The notes beneath the pieces were generated by a model. It did not search any database. It saw only the letters and a list, made by a program, of their open reading frames with translations, and was not told where the DNA came from. This document shows positions 30,537 through 39,890 of a stretch of DNA of 64,000 bases, piece after piece. Position 1 is the stretch's first letter. Each line of letters starts with the position of its first letter. Made by a program: the position numbers and the translations under genes. Location of the stretch: assembly GCA_029834535.1 (NCBI GenBank), contig JAQMWT010000052.1, forward strand, positions 1 through 64,000, given 5' to 3'. This DNA is from Chrysophaeum taylorii (taxonomy: Eukaryota; Sar; Pelagophyceae; Pelagomonadales; Pelagomonadaceae).

Positions 30537-31891
30537 GTGACTGTGGGCCGGCGCAGCGCCTGGAGGACCACCTTGTTCGCGTGGTTTGAGGGGGCGACGG
30601 TCGCGTTCTTTATCTTGTGGTACCGGTCGGCCAATTTGCAGAGGTTTGCCTTGAGCTTGGCGACCGCCGTCTGCTGGAGCCTGTAGTCCTTCTCGCGCTT
30701 GTCGACGAGCGCCTGGAGCCTCTCGATTTCGGCGCGCTGGGTTTCGTCGCGCTGCTTGGCGTCGGCGACTTGTCGCGCGCACCGGTTTTGGAGGCGTTCG
30801 AGGGCGATGCGCAATGACTGGATGTGGGCCTCGAACTTTTGGGAGTCGAAGGAAGGCGTCGGCGACCGCGGCGTTGGGTGCCGATGGTGCTGGTCTTCTT
30901 TGAGTCGCTGCACCTCGGCCCGAAGCTCGGTTTCCCGTTTCTGACACTGAGCACGTTCCGATTCGGCTCTTCGCCGCTGTTCGACGGCCACCTTGAGCTC
31001 CGCCTCGAGGTTGGTCGGCGGCGGCTTTCGCATTGTATCGCCTCGTCGCTGCGCCGTCTCCAATATCCGCCTTTCGTCCCTCGCGTCGCTCAGCGATTTT
31101 TCAAGTTCGGCCACGCGGAGCCTCAGCACGGCCTTCTCGTCGTCGCGGTGCTCGACCAATCGTCTCTTGAGAGCCTCGTTCTCGCGCTCGCATGCGCGCA
31201 GCTTCTTGTGCGCGAGCTCAATCTGCTTGGCCGCGACCGCGTCGTGGAACGGCGACACCAGCCGCTGCCGCTTTGGCTTAGCTGCCGCCGGCTTGCGCGG
31301 CGTGTCGAGCGACTTCTGCAGCACGTCCCGAAACGTCGTCAGCTGCCGCCGGAGCTGCGCGTTGGTCGCCTGCAGCCGCTCCACCGCGAACTCCTCCTTC
31401 GCCTCTGCGTCGGAGGAAGATGCGGAGGTGCCTTCGTCGTCGTTCTTCTCCTTGTCGTCGTCGTCGTTCTGCGTGCTGGGACGTCTCGCATGTTGCGACG
31501 GCCTTTCGGAGGAAGGAGGTCTCGGGTTTTCTCGGTACGACGACGGAAGTCCCTCGGGAAGTGGCAGAGCTTTCCGCTTGAACTTGGGCGGTCGCGGCTT
31601 GCGTTTCGGAGCCTCTTCGCCGCTATCGACGACGACGACATCATCCTTTCGCACCTCCACAAACCAGCCCTCCTCGACATTCGCCAACTCTAGAGGTGCG
31701 ATTCCTTCTACAGTCTCTTCTTTTTCGATATCTTCCTTTTCGACAATCGTCGCTTCTTCGATTGGTTGCTCTGCCACCTCAACGCTCTGAGATCCCTCCT
31801 CCTCGTCGTCGAACTCGTCCTCATATTCGTAGTCCTCCTCCAGCGAAGGTCTCGTGATAGAGCCCAAGAGGTCCTCATCGTAATCATCCAT
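30401..31891 (-). CDS. Coiled-coil protein of unknown function
   Basis: A 496-residue protein. Residues 1-70 are extremely acidic (DEDLLGS, EEDYEYEDEFDDEEEG), followed by a Pro/Arg-rich region, then from about 165 to 440 long heptad-bearing helices (VERLQATNAQLRRQLTTF, LAHKKLRACERENEALKRRL, VAELEKSLSDARDERRIL). A poly-Asp run near the C-terminus comes from a GTC triplet repeat (about 30508-30535). Possibly a cytoskeletal, basal-body or tethering protein; no family is assignable. The plus-strand frames opposite it are shadows of the biased sequence. Confidence 0.7.
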
Positions 31892-32846
31892 GATGATATG
31901 TATCTTTTTCGGGTCAATTTTATTTTATTTTATTTTATGACACACAGATCCTTGCGAACATAATGAATGAATGAATGAATGAATCCTGCGCCTTGCGCCA
32001 GTCCTCCTGGCGTGGGTTGGCACCTGATCGCCAAAACAACCGCCGGTTTGAAGCGTGGGACGAGCCGCAGAAGAGAGTTGGCGAGGACCTCGATTCTCGG
32101 TCAACTCGCGGTCTACGCGTCGCGACAAGCAGCCTGATGATCACTCTCCGCCGACTCACCTCGACTGGACACAATGTGATTCTGATCCCGTCGGGATTAG
32201 CCTATGCACTTGGCTTGCCAATGGCGAGCTACTTATAGTTGCACCACTAGACGCCCTCGCGCCATCTGCTTTTCGAGAAAGCACGCTTATCACGTCAACA
32301 CCGAAACGCGGCTTTGCGTCTGGATCGCCCTCGAAGTCTTTGGGTGCTAAGGGCCGCAATCGCCGCACCGGCCAGTACGTGCGTCGTCGAGGGGACAACA
32401 CAACGACGGTGTCGAATGGTGCGGCACCAAAACTTTGTGATCCATTGGCTGATATTCACTTTGAAGCGCACGGGCTCTTCCTTTTCTTCGGGAGAAGCCA
32501 CGAAGCGTAGTTTCAGAGCCGCCGTCGGGTCGAAAGAAGCGAGCCGAGAAGGAACTGTAACTGGTATCTGGTTGGCACTTATGCGGTGCGAACGGTGCTG
32601 CTCACGCCTCTATTTAGGAAGGTAACGGCAACCCTGGTGGACAAGTGTGGTAGTGCCCCTACGTCTCTCGGCTGCCGTGTCCCTGGCGGCGCCCGGACGG
32701 TTAGGCTAGCCCTTTACACCCACTCGCCCCACTCGACGCTCTCACCCCCGCCAATCTAAGCTGCTTTGATCAGCAGCAGCGCACGTTCGCTAACCTTTGA
32801 GTTTAGTCCTAAACCCTCGACAACAAGGGTCAGGTGTAAAAGGAAA
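31892..32846. other. Intergenic with pentamer and tetramer repeats
   Basis: (TTTTA)n at 31917-31938 and (AATG)n at 31960-31984. Open frames at 32055-32625 have no recognisable domain. At 32740-32815 sits CGCCAATCTAAGCTGCTTTGATC followed by CTAACCTTTGAGTTTAG, a piece of the Helitron-like element also found at 7085-7150 and 48250-48310. It ends about 30 bp before the next gene. Confidence 0.45.
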
Positions 32847-33143
32847 ATGGGCTTGCGAGAGTTGGTAGAGGTGCCCGCTGTGCAAGGAGCGAGCGGTGCG
32901 ATCGTTGGGCTATCACTCCTAGTGGTGATCGGGCTCAAGTGCCGAAGAGGCAGGCGGCACACGTACGAGCGCGTGAGCCACGAACTGGACGCGGAGGAAC
33001 GCGATTTCAAAAAAGCGTAAGGAGCGTTCGCGACAACGTGACAGCGTCGCAGGTTGGAGGGAGACGTCAACTTCTCCGACGACGAGACGGCGCAGCTCGA
33101 AATGATCGAAAAGTACCGCTCATCGCTCCTCTCCGAAGTTTAG
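32847..33143 (+). CDS. Small single-pass membrane protein with a 36-nt intron
   Basis: Exon 1 (32847-33016) encodes VQGASGAIVGLSLLVVIGLK, a transmembrane helix followed by a basic cluster and an acidic segment (SHELDAEERDFKKA). A GTAAGG donor at 33017 and a CGCAG acceptor ending at 33052 define a 36-nt intron with phase 2. Splicing joins to LEGDVNFSDDETAQLEMIEK and ends LLSEV at 33143, giving 86 residues. Support for splicing: exon 2 continues in a coherent charged frame, and its stop overlaps the stop of the convergent gene by exactly 4 bp, as in two other pairs here. An upstream in-frame ATG at 32766 lies in transposon debris. Function unknown. Confidence 0.6.
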
Positions 33144-35947
33144 GTACACACTAAGGTCCACCAGCTTTCGGGGGGTGGAGGCACCTGGAGGGGGACCGCC
33201 TCGTACTCGATGATGGGCGAAAGGTGCCGGAGGTGGTACTCGATACGTCGCTTCTGTCGGGGGTGCGGGATAGGGCCCCGCTTGCTCGCGAACAGCGGGG
33301 GAAGCCCCGCGCGCTGTTCGATCTGAAGCCCAACGGCTCGGACGGTAGCTTCGAGCGTCGTCCGCTGAGCCTCGTGGCGCGCACGCAGCGAGACGACTCG
33401 GGCGGCGAGGGGCTCCTCGGTTTTCACCACCTTTCGTCTCGGAGCCGCTTCTCTCTCCACCTCGGCTCGGGCCTCGTGGAGGGGTCGTTCGAGCGCCGCT
33501 CGGACTTGCTCGAGTTCGACGCGCGCCGCGCGTGCCTGGGCCTGCGCCTCCGCGACCTCGTGGCTTCGCACCAACGCGAGCTCGTAGTTGTGATGCTCGA
33601 GCTCGGCGTGAGCTGACTCGAGCTGGCATCGCGTCCCGCGAAGCTCCGCCCGTATGCAAGCGAGTGCCGTGCGGTTCGCACCCTGGGCCTTTACGAGTTC
33701 GCCTCGCATTTCAGCCAACTCATCAGCTTGGAGCTCCGCATCCGTTTTCTGGTTGCGAAGTGTCGAGAGCTCGGCGCGCGCGTCCTCGAGCTCGCCTCTA
33801 ACCTCAATCAGCTCGGCTCGTGCGTCCTCGAGCTCAGATTTTTGGCCGGGAAGCAGCTGCTCCTGCGCTTCGAGGCCTGCGTTGAGCTTCGTGTTGTCGC
33901 GGAGTAGTGCGATCTCGGCGCGCGCGTCCTCGAGCTCGCCTCTAACCTCAATCAGCTCGGCTCGTGCATCCTCGAGCTCAGATTTTTGGCCGGGAAGCAG
34001 CTGCTCCTGCGCCTCGAGGCCTGCGTTGAGCTTCGTGTTGTCGCGGAGTAGTGCGAGCTCGGCGCGCGCGTCCTCGAGCTCGCCTCTAACCTCAATCAGC
34101 TCGGCTCGTGCATCCTCGAGCTCAGATTTTTGGCCGGGAAGCAGCTGCTCCTGCGCCTCGAGGCCTGCGTTGAGCTTCGTGTTGTCGCGGAGTAGTGCGA
34201 GCTCGGCGCGCGCGTCCTCGAGCTCGCCTCTAACCTCAATCAGCTCGGCTCGTGCATCCTCGAGCTCAGATTTTTGGCCGGGAAGCAGCTGCTCCTGCGC
34301 CTCGAGGCCTGCGTTGAGCTTCGTGTTGTCGCGGAGTAGTGCGAGCTCGGCGCGCGCGTCCTCGAGCTCGCCTCTAACCTCAATCAGCTCGGCTCGTGCA
34401 TCCTCGAGCTCAGATTTTTGGCCGGGAAGCAGCTGCTCCTGCGCCTCGAGGCCTGCGTTGAGCTTCGTGTTGTCGCGGAGTAGTGCGAGCTCGGCGCGCG
34501 CGTCCTCGAGCTCGCCTCTAACCTCAATCAGCTCGGCTCGTGCTTCCTCGAGCTCCGATCGAAGCAGCTCTTGCGCCTCGAGGCCCGCTTCGAGCTTCGT
34601 GTTATCGCGGAGCAGAGCGAGCTCGGCGCACGCGTCCTCGAGTTCGCCCTTTACTTCAACCAGCTCAGCTCGTACGTCCTCGAGATCCGATGCGTTCCCT
34701 CGGAGCATCGCGAGCTCTTGCTCCTTGAAGACCGCATTGAGTTGCTCGTGTTCGCGGTAAATCGCGAGCTCGGCGCGCGCCTTCTGGAGCTCGTCATCGA
34801 GCTCGGAGTGCGAAGACTCCCGGTCGCGGAGCGTGACACGTGCCTTCTGGAGCTCGCCGCGCACCTCGGTAAGTTCTGCTTGGAGTTTTGACGCAGTGCC
34901 TCGGAGGTCCTCGAGCTCGGCGCGATCGCAGGTTTCGGCGCTCTCGGGCTTCAAGGCGGTGGGGTCCTTTGGATCGCGGAGCATTGCAAGTTCGGCACGC
35001 GCCTCTTCTTCGAGCTCGCCGCGCATCTTCGTCATTTGTGCGTCGTCGGGCTCAGATCCGCGCTCCTCTCCCACTTCCTCTCGACGACGACGACGACGAC
35101 GGAGCAGCGTTTCCAGCTCCGCGCGCTGGAGCTCGGCGCGCATCTCAACGAACGCAGCATCCTGATCGCAGAGCGCCTCCTCGAGGTTGCCCATCGGCTC
35201 AGCGTTGGATTCTTCGTGATCGACGGCACGCGTCTTCTCGAGGTCTTCACCAGCCGCGGGTATCTCGCCACCCAGCTCGTCGCGCTCGCGGTAAATCGCG
35301 AGCTCGGCGCGCGCCTGCTGGAGCTCGCCGCGCATTTCGAGGAGCTCCTTCTGCGCGAAGGCGAGGTTCTCAAGCTTGGCACGCGCCTGTCCCAGGTCGG
35401 ATCGGACCCCGTTGAGGTCGTGGCGGAGTCTAGACTCGTCGCGTTTGGCGCGGCCGAGGTCGTCGACCGCGGCGCGGAGTTCCGCTTCGCGCTTGGCGGC
35501 CTTCTCCTTGAGCTTTGAGGCGCGTTTGAGCGCTTCTCGCGCGATGCCCTTGGCCTTGTCGACCTCGAGCTGGGCGATGGCAAGCTTTCGCTTGACGACG
35601 GAATGGGCGCGACCGCGCTCTGCCGCCTCATTTTTGAGCGAGCTCAGGCGGTCCTCGTACGCCGCGCGCACAGCCGCCACCTTCGTCCCGGCCTCCAACT
35701 TGGCCGCCGAGGCCTTGTGGTGCGCTTCGGCCTCAACCAACGCCTTCTCGAGGCCCTCGAGCGGCGAGGCGGTGTGGGCTTCCTCGAGCTCGGCAACCTG
35801 CTCCGTCAACTCCTGGACGCGCCGCGCGAGCTTTACCCTCTCGGCCTCGACACACTCGAGCTCCATCTCGTACTTGGCCCGCACCGCCGGGAACACGACG
35901 GCGACGCCTTCTTCTTCTTCTTCTTCTTTGGCTTCGTCGCGCATCAT
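33140..35947 (-). CDS. Large coiled-coil protein with 48-residue tandem repeats
   Basis: A 935-residue protein that is almost entirely coiled coil, rich in Glu, Arg, Ala and Leu. The centre consists of near-identical 48-residue units (LLPGQKSELEDARAELIEVR, then GELEDARAELALLRDNTKLN and AGLEAQEQ), about five perfect units with degenerate flanks. The C-terminal 100 residues are basic and less repetitive (PHPRQKRRIEYHLRHLSPII). Such proteins act as scaffolds or tethers (golgin-, rootletin- or tropomyosin-like), but none is recognisable. The long Ser/Ala-rich plus-strand frame opposite is a by-product of the repeats. Confidence 0.75.
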   Translation of the reverse strand: MMRDEAKEEEEEEGVAVVFPAVRAKYEMELECVEAERVKLARRVQELTEQVAELEEAHTASPLEGLEKALVEAEAHHKASAAKLEAGTKVAAVRAAYEDRLSSLKNEAAERGRAHSVVKRKLAIAQLEVDKAKGIAREALKRASKLKEKAAKREAELRAAVDDLGRAKRDESRLRHDLNGVRSDLGQARAKLENLAFAQKELLEMRGELQQARAELAIYRERDELGGEIPAAGEDLEKTRAVDHEESNAEPMGNLEEALCDQDAAFVEMRAELQRAELETLLRRRRRRREEVGEERGSEPDDAQMTKMRGELEEEARAELAMLRDPKDPTALKPESAETCDRAELEDLRGTASKLQAELTEVRGELQKARVTLRDRESSHSELDDELQKARAELAIYREHEQLNAVFKEQELAMLRGNASDLEDVRAELVEVKGELEDACAELALLRDNTKLEAGLEAQELLRSELEEARAELIEVRGELEDARAELALLRDNTKLNAGLEAQEQLLPGQKSELEDARAELIEVRGELEDARAELALLRDNTKLNAGLEAQEQLLPGQKSELEDARAELIEVRGELEDARAELALLRDNTKLNAGLEAQEQLLPGQKSELEDARAELIEVRGELEDARAELALLRDNTKLNAGLEAQEQLLPGQKSELEDARAELIEVRGELEDARAEIALLRDNTKLNAGLEAQEQLLPGQKSELEDARAELIEVRGELEDARAELSTLRNQKTDAELQADELAEMRGELVKAQGANRTALACIRAELRGTRCQLESAHAELEHHNYELALVRSHEVAEAQAQARAARVELEQVRAALERPLHEARAEVEREAAPRRKVVKTEEPLAARVVSLRARHEAQRTTLEATVRAVGLQIEQRAGLPPLFASKRGPIPHPRQKRRIEYHLRHLSPIIEYEAVPLQVPPPPESWWTLVCT
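33783..34546. repeat. 144-bp tandem repeat, about five units
   Basis: The word GAGCTCAGATTTTTGGCC recurs at 33830, 33974, 34118 and at the same 144-bp step twice more. Units differ by only a few bases, so expansion is recent. The period is an exact multiple of 3 and the coiled-coil frame is kept. Confidence 0.9.
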
Positions 35948-35987
35948 GTTTTAGAAGCAGGGACAACAACGCTTGGTATCCTGACCG

Positions 35988-36755
35988 TTACGACCGTTGA
36001 CGGCAGTCGTCGACGAGGGTTTTAGCGCAGCAGGAATACAGGGTGTCGTTCCAAAAGGCCGGGGGGCACCCATGGTCGATAAGGGCGCGGCGCACGAAAT
36101 CCCGGGCTATGGCGTCGTGGGGCTGCGCGAACAGGAGAGCCACAGGACGACCACGCTCACCAAACCTCTCCGGGAGGTCGGCGCTGCTGGTGACGAGGCG
36201 CGCCGCCTGATGGGAGTTGAGGCGAGGTCGCGCGAGCCACTCTACCACGCCTCGGACGTTGGGGTCCGTCAACGCGACCACCGCGAACCTGTCCCTTCGT
36301 TCTGGGCGGTCGAAATGCGCGAGCATCTCTTCCTGGCGCGCCGCTAGGCCGCAAACATGTCCGACGAGCTGCGCAGCCGTCATCGTATAATTTTTCCTCA
36401 GTCTCTTGTGGTCGTACAACGATACAAGATATTCGAATAATGGCCTAGTGTTCAGGGCGAATCGCGCCGTCGAAAATGCCTGCTCGAGCCACCGCCAATC
36501 CGCAAAGTCACCCGCGTCCATGAACGCGTCGAAATTGGTGAAGACCTCGCTGCTCGCGTCGTGCTGCTGCGTTTCCCGGGCCCAGCTCTTCTGGAGGCAG
36601 TGCAGATGGCACGACCGGTACGACAAGTTTTTCAGCATCGCCTCCAACGTGTGCGTCCCCGTGTGCCCGGGACCTACGCAGAATATCTTGTCGCGTTTCT
36701 TTGCGGCGCCTTGTGCTGCGGCAACCAACATCGCAATCGAAACACTTCTTACCAT
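35988..36755 (-). CDS. Sulfotransferase-like secretory protein
   Basis: A 255-residue protein. Residues 1-17 (MVRSVSIAMLVAAAQGA) form a signal peptide or anchor. KIFCVGPGHTGTHTLEAML (23-41) matches the 5'-phosphosulfate-binding loop of Golgi-type sulfotransferases, where G-x-x-x-T-G/S-T-x-L holds PAPS. Downstream RFALNTRPLFEYLVSLYDHK resembles the 'R-x-P' region of the 3'-phosphate site in an altered form. Four Cys near the ends (CHLHC, YSCC) suggest a lumenal domain. The substrate cannot be inferred. Confidence 0.65.
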   Translation of the reverse strand: MVRSVSIAMLVAAAQGAAKKRDKIFCVGPGHTGTHTLEAMLKNLSYRSCHLHCLQKSWARETQQHDASSEVFTNFDAFMDAGDFADWRWLEQAFSTARFALNTRPLFEYLVSLYDHKRLRKNYTMTAAQLVGHVCGLAARQEEMLAHFDRPERRDRFAVVALTDPNVRGVVEWLARPRLNSHQAARLVTSSADLPERFGERGRPVALLFAQPHDAIARDFVRRALIDHGCPPAFWNDTLYSCCAKTLVDDCRQRS

Positions 36756-39562
36756 CTCAAATAGGGGGGTGGGTGTACTTTTGCCACTGAGAGTTTGATA
36801 CTCGTGAGAATAATAATAACAACACCAAAGCAGGTGTCTCGTCGACCACGGTCACGACAGAGGCCCTCAGCCAACGAGCTTCGTCGTGTAGAGACGGTTC
36901 TGAGCAACGGCGTCGACGAACTTCGAAGGCAGGCGGCCGCATTCCGCTTCGTCGTGGCCCCCTGCGACTCGAGCGAGGGAGCCAGGTGATATCGGCGAAA
37001 GCAATCATCATTCGAGCCTCCCGACGGATTCAAGGCAAAAACCTTATTATCAGAGTACTTAAGCACGGGAAAAAATATCGCGCCACGACGACCAAGGTGC
37101 CGCCGCAAGGTTTTGCGTGACCAATTCTTCAAGCCGGCGTCCCGATCAAGAACGCCGTGCTTCATAGCGAAGACAGCATGAGCTTCAGAACTTTCTTGAG
37201 ATTGAGCTGGCGGTCTTCGAAGCTCTTTCTACATCCTCGGTCAGAGTTTGAACACCTCGATGATATTGGGTCCTCCTCCAGAAGGCGTGAAGGAGGAGGC
37301 GCGAGGCCGATGATCACAAACGACAGTCGTTGTCGTGGCGAGGCCGCCTAGATTGAGGTCGATCTTGAAGCGCAAGATTCAGAACAAATGCGAGAAACGG
37401 AGAATTGTGTGGACCGCATTCATGTTGGCTATGGCGACACCCAGTTGCAGCATTCGCGGTGGTTTGGTTTTTTTTGGCGCCTCTTCAACAAAGTCGCCGA
37501 CAAAGAAGAAGAGCAAGAAACTCTACTAACCTGCCTGCTCCGGAATAGTCAGAATATGGTGGTGGTCAAACTGTCTCAAGGTCGACCGGATGGTTGTCAG
37601 TACTGCAAAGTCTCAGCGCGTAAGCTCGTGGCGTCGCTCGGAAAGTGATCTCGGGATCGGCTATTCTTGGTCAAGGAGGTGAGGAGGGTGCTTTGCTGGA
37701 AGTAGGCCGCGCCCGTCCGTCGCGCAGTTCTGCCACGTTTTCAAATTCCTTCCTTCCTCCGAGGCGCCAGCTCAATATGGCCCGTACTCGAGTGGGGAGA
37801 AGGTGCTGTCAAAGGACTGGGACCTGAATCGTCCGAAGCGCTCGCAACTTATTCCTCCAACCCGATGGTCTTCCACTTGGTGTCGTCGCGGTCGGCAACT
37901 TCGTGGCTCAGCGCAGGTCTGAAGTCACCCCCCGGAAATAAATCCAGAGTTGTCCGACAAAAGCGGGAGAAGCCGGCCAGCGTCTGTTCTGCAGCGTCCT
38001 GGGGGTTTCTAATCCCTCTGTGGACGGACCTCGGGGAGGTCCTGGCGACGACGGAGACTTGTGTTAATGCCGGCGCGGCGACGGGTGAAGTCCATCCGAG
38101 CTGCCGCTTGACTCGAAAGGCCTCGAGCAAAGCAAAGTGCTTACCGAGCTCGACGGGGTGCAACGCGACGGCCCGTTCCTCGACTACGTGCCACTTCCAG
38201 CTCTCGCGAAAAACGCCCGCCACCGGCATTCATTCACCTTTTGTCGACGTGACTCGAATGTCGGTCGGGGAAGAAGTCACGCCGATGCAGCTGTTGCGGC
38301 ATGTCTGAAGAACGGGGGGAAGCCATCCTTGCGATCCAGACACTCGCTTCTGTCGTGTCGCGTCGGTCAAATCCACGGCGGTTTGACGAAGCTCCGCGCT
38401 GGCCGCCGCCGAAACACAACCGCGGTATGATGGCCGGCCTGCTGCGCGCTAGACTGATACGGCGACGCTGACCGTGAGGCCGCCACTGGCGTTGCGCTCC
38501 CGTCGCCGGCTCGAGAGCCAAATTTGCGTTGCCGGTGCGCGCCACATAGACAAGCCACGGTGGTCAACGGTCCCCACCCGCGGATTCTTCGCGGTCCTCT
38601 CTCCAGAGAACGAGGGAGCGCGGCGCGCGTGCGCTTTGAGCCGGTCAGTGGTCGTTCTTAGTGCTCTCTACGCGTCGACCTCGGGGTGAACGGTCTCGGC
38701 TTCTCCGCGGTGCGCACTAAAAGGCGTCGGTATGCGATAAGCTTGTCGTAATTCGACCCGCGCAAACGCTCGATGCACTCGTTCTTACAGCTTTTGCTGA
38801 CGCACGACGCCAGCTCACCCCCAACCGCGTAGGGTAACAGCCGCCTCCGTTTCAGCTCCCCGCGGAAATAAAGTCGGCTGGTCTTTGTCACCGAAACAAC
38901 CTTGTCCACGATCGACCTCATATCGAGCCCGGGCGCAAACCCACCTCGAAAAAAGAGCTTGGTTATAAGCCATTGGGCACCCTTGATGTCTCCGCCGCAC
39001 GTCGACGTCCCAGCGCAGCAGCCACGACGCCTCATAGCACCGACAGGCCACGGTCACCAATAAGTCCGGGTCACGGCCCATGACAACGAAGTGGTTGAGG
39101 TCTCATGGCTTGTTCTTCTGCTCATCAAGATCGCGCTGGGAGCACACGCGCACATTTGGCTGGCTGGCTGGCCGTTGTCGAAGCTGCAGCACCGAGGTCG
39201 CATCCATGTTGTTGACCTCGGTACTCTCTTGTCTCAGGGACGAATCTGGAGGACAAGCGTCGCGCGAACGTGTTGGGCGCGGGAACTTTCCTCGACCCCG
39301 CGTCCTATGACCCTGACACGGCGCTGGTCGGATTGACGCAAAATCACAGAGACTCAACATCTCTGAGGGTAAGTAAGGCTTCTCGCACGAATTTCATAAC
39401 TTCTTCAACTTTCCGAATTTGATTCCGGGAGTCATCAAACCTTTATTCATTCATCTCGTGCTTCAGAAATCGCCGGGTTGAAAGAGCCTTACCCTCACCT
39501 CAACCACGTCACACTATAGCTTAGATATATATACTTTCCTCTAGCTTTGTAGAAAATCTGAG
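36756..39562. other. Gene-poor stretch with decayed coding traces
   Basis: Minus strand at about 37000-37165 reads KNWSRKTLRRHLGRRGAIFF, and at 38700-39080 reads LFFRGGFAPGLDMRSIVDKV and VSKSCKNECIERLRGSNYDK. These look like remains of genes, the latter with a frameshift near 39000, but no family is evident. Plus-strand frames at 37388-37648 and 37865-38308 are not convincing. I support no intact gene. Confidence 0.4.
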
Positions 39563-39587
39563 TCAACTTGACGTCATAAGGCTTGGA

Positions 39588-39602
39588 GAGAGAGAGAGAG
39601 AG
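39588..39602. repeat. (GA)n microsatellite
   Basis: Short GAGAGAGAGAGAGAG tract following AT-rich sequence. Confidence 0.9.
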
Positions 39603-39890
39603 ATTCTGACGTTGCAGAGCATATATTTCCAAAATCAGGATCAGCACCAGAGTCTGGTCCTATTCCCTGCTTCTCCGGAGGACTGCAGCGCCGAGCGCAG
39701 TCGTGCGACGAGGTGGGAACACGTCGCCGACCCTCTCGCCTTGGGCTACGACGCGCGCCGGGGCACATCGAGACCAGCGGCACTCGTTTGAAACAAGCCG
39801 CCGTCGTCGGAAAATCCGTCCAACCCTAGCTCGGCACGTTTGAGGCCGCCCTGCCCGAACGCCGAGGGCCTTTAAGGAATACTCAAAGCC

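Noticed and set aside
30824-31790. Two long plus-strand frames (289 and 265 codons)
   Set aside because: Both are complements of the coiled-coil gene at 30401-31891 and share no recognisable domain.
33654-34760. Long Ser/Ala-rich plus-strand frame of 368 codons
   Set aside because: It lies exactly opposite the repeated coiled-coil gene and consists of the complement of its repeat; the minus-strand protein has heptads and unbiased ends, so this is a shadow.
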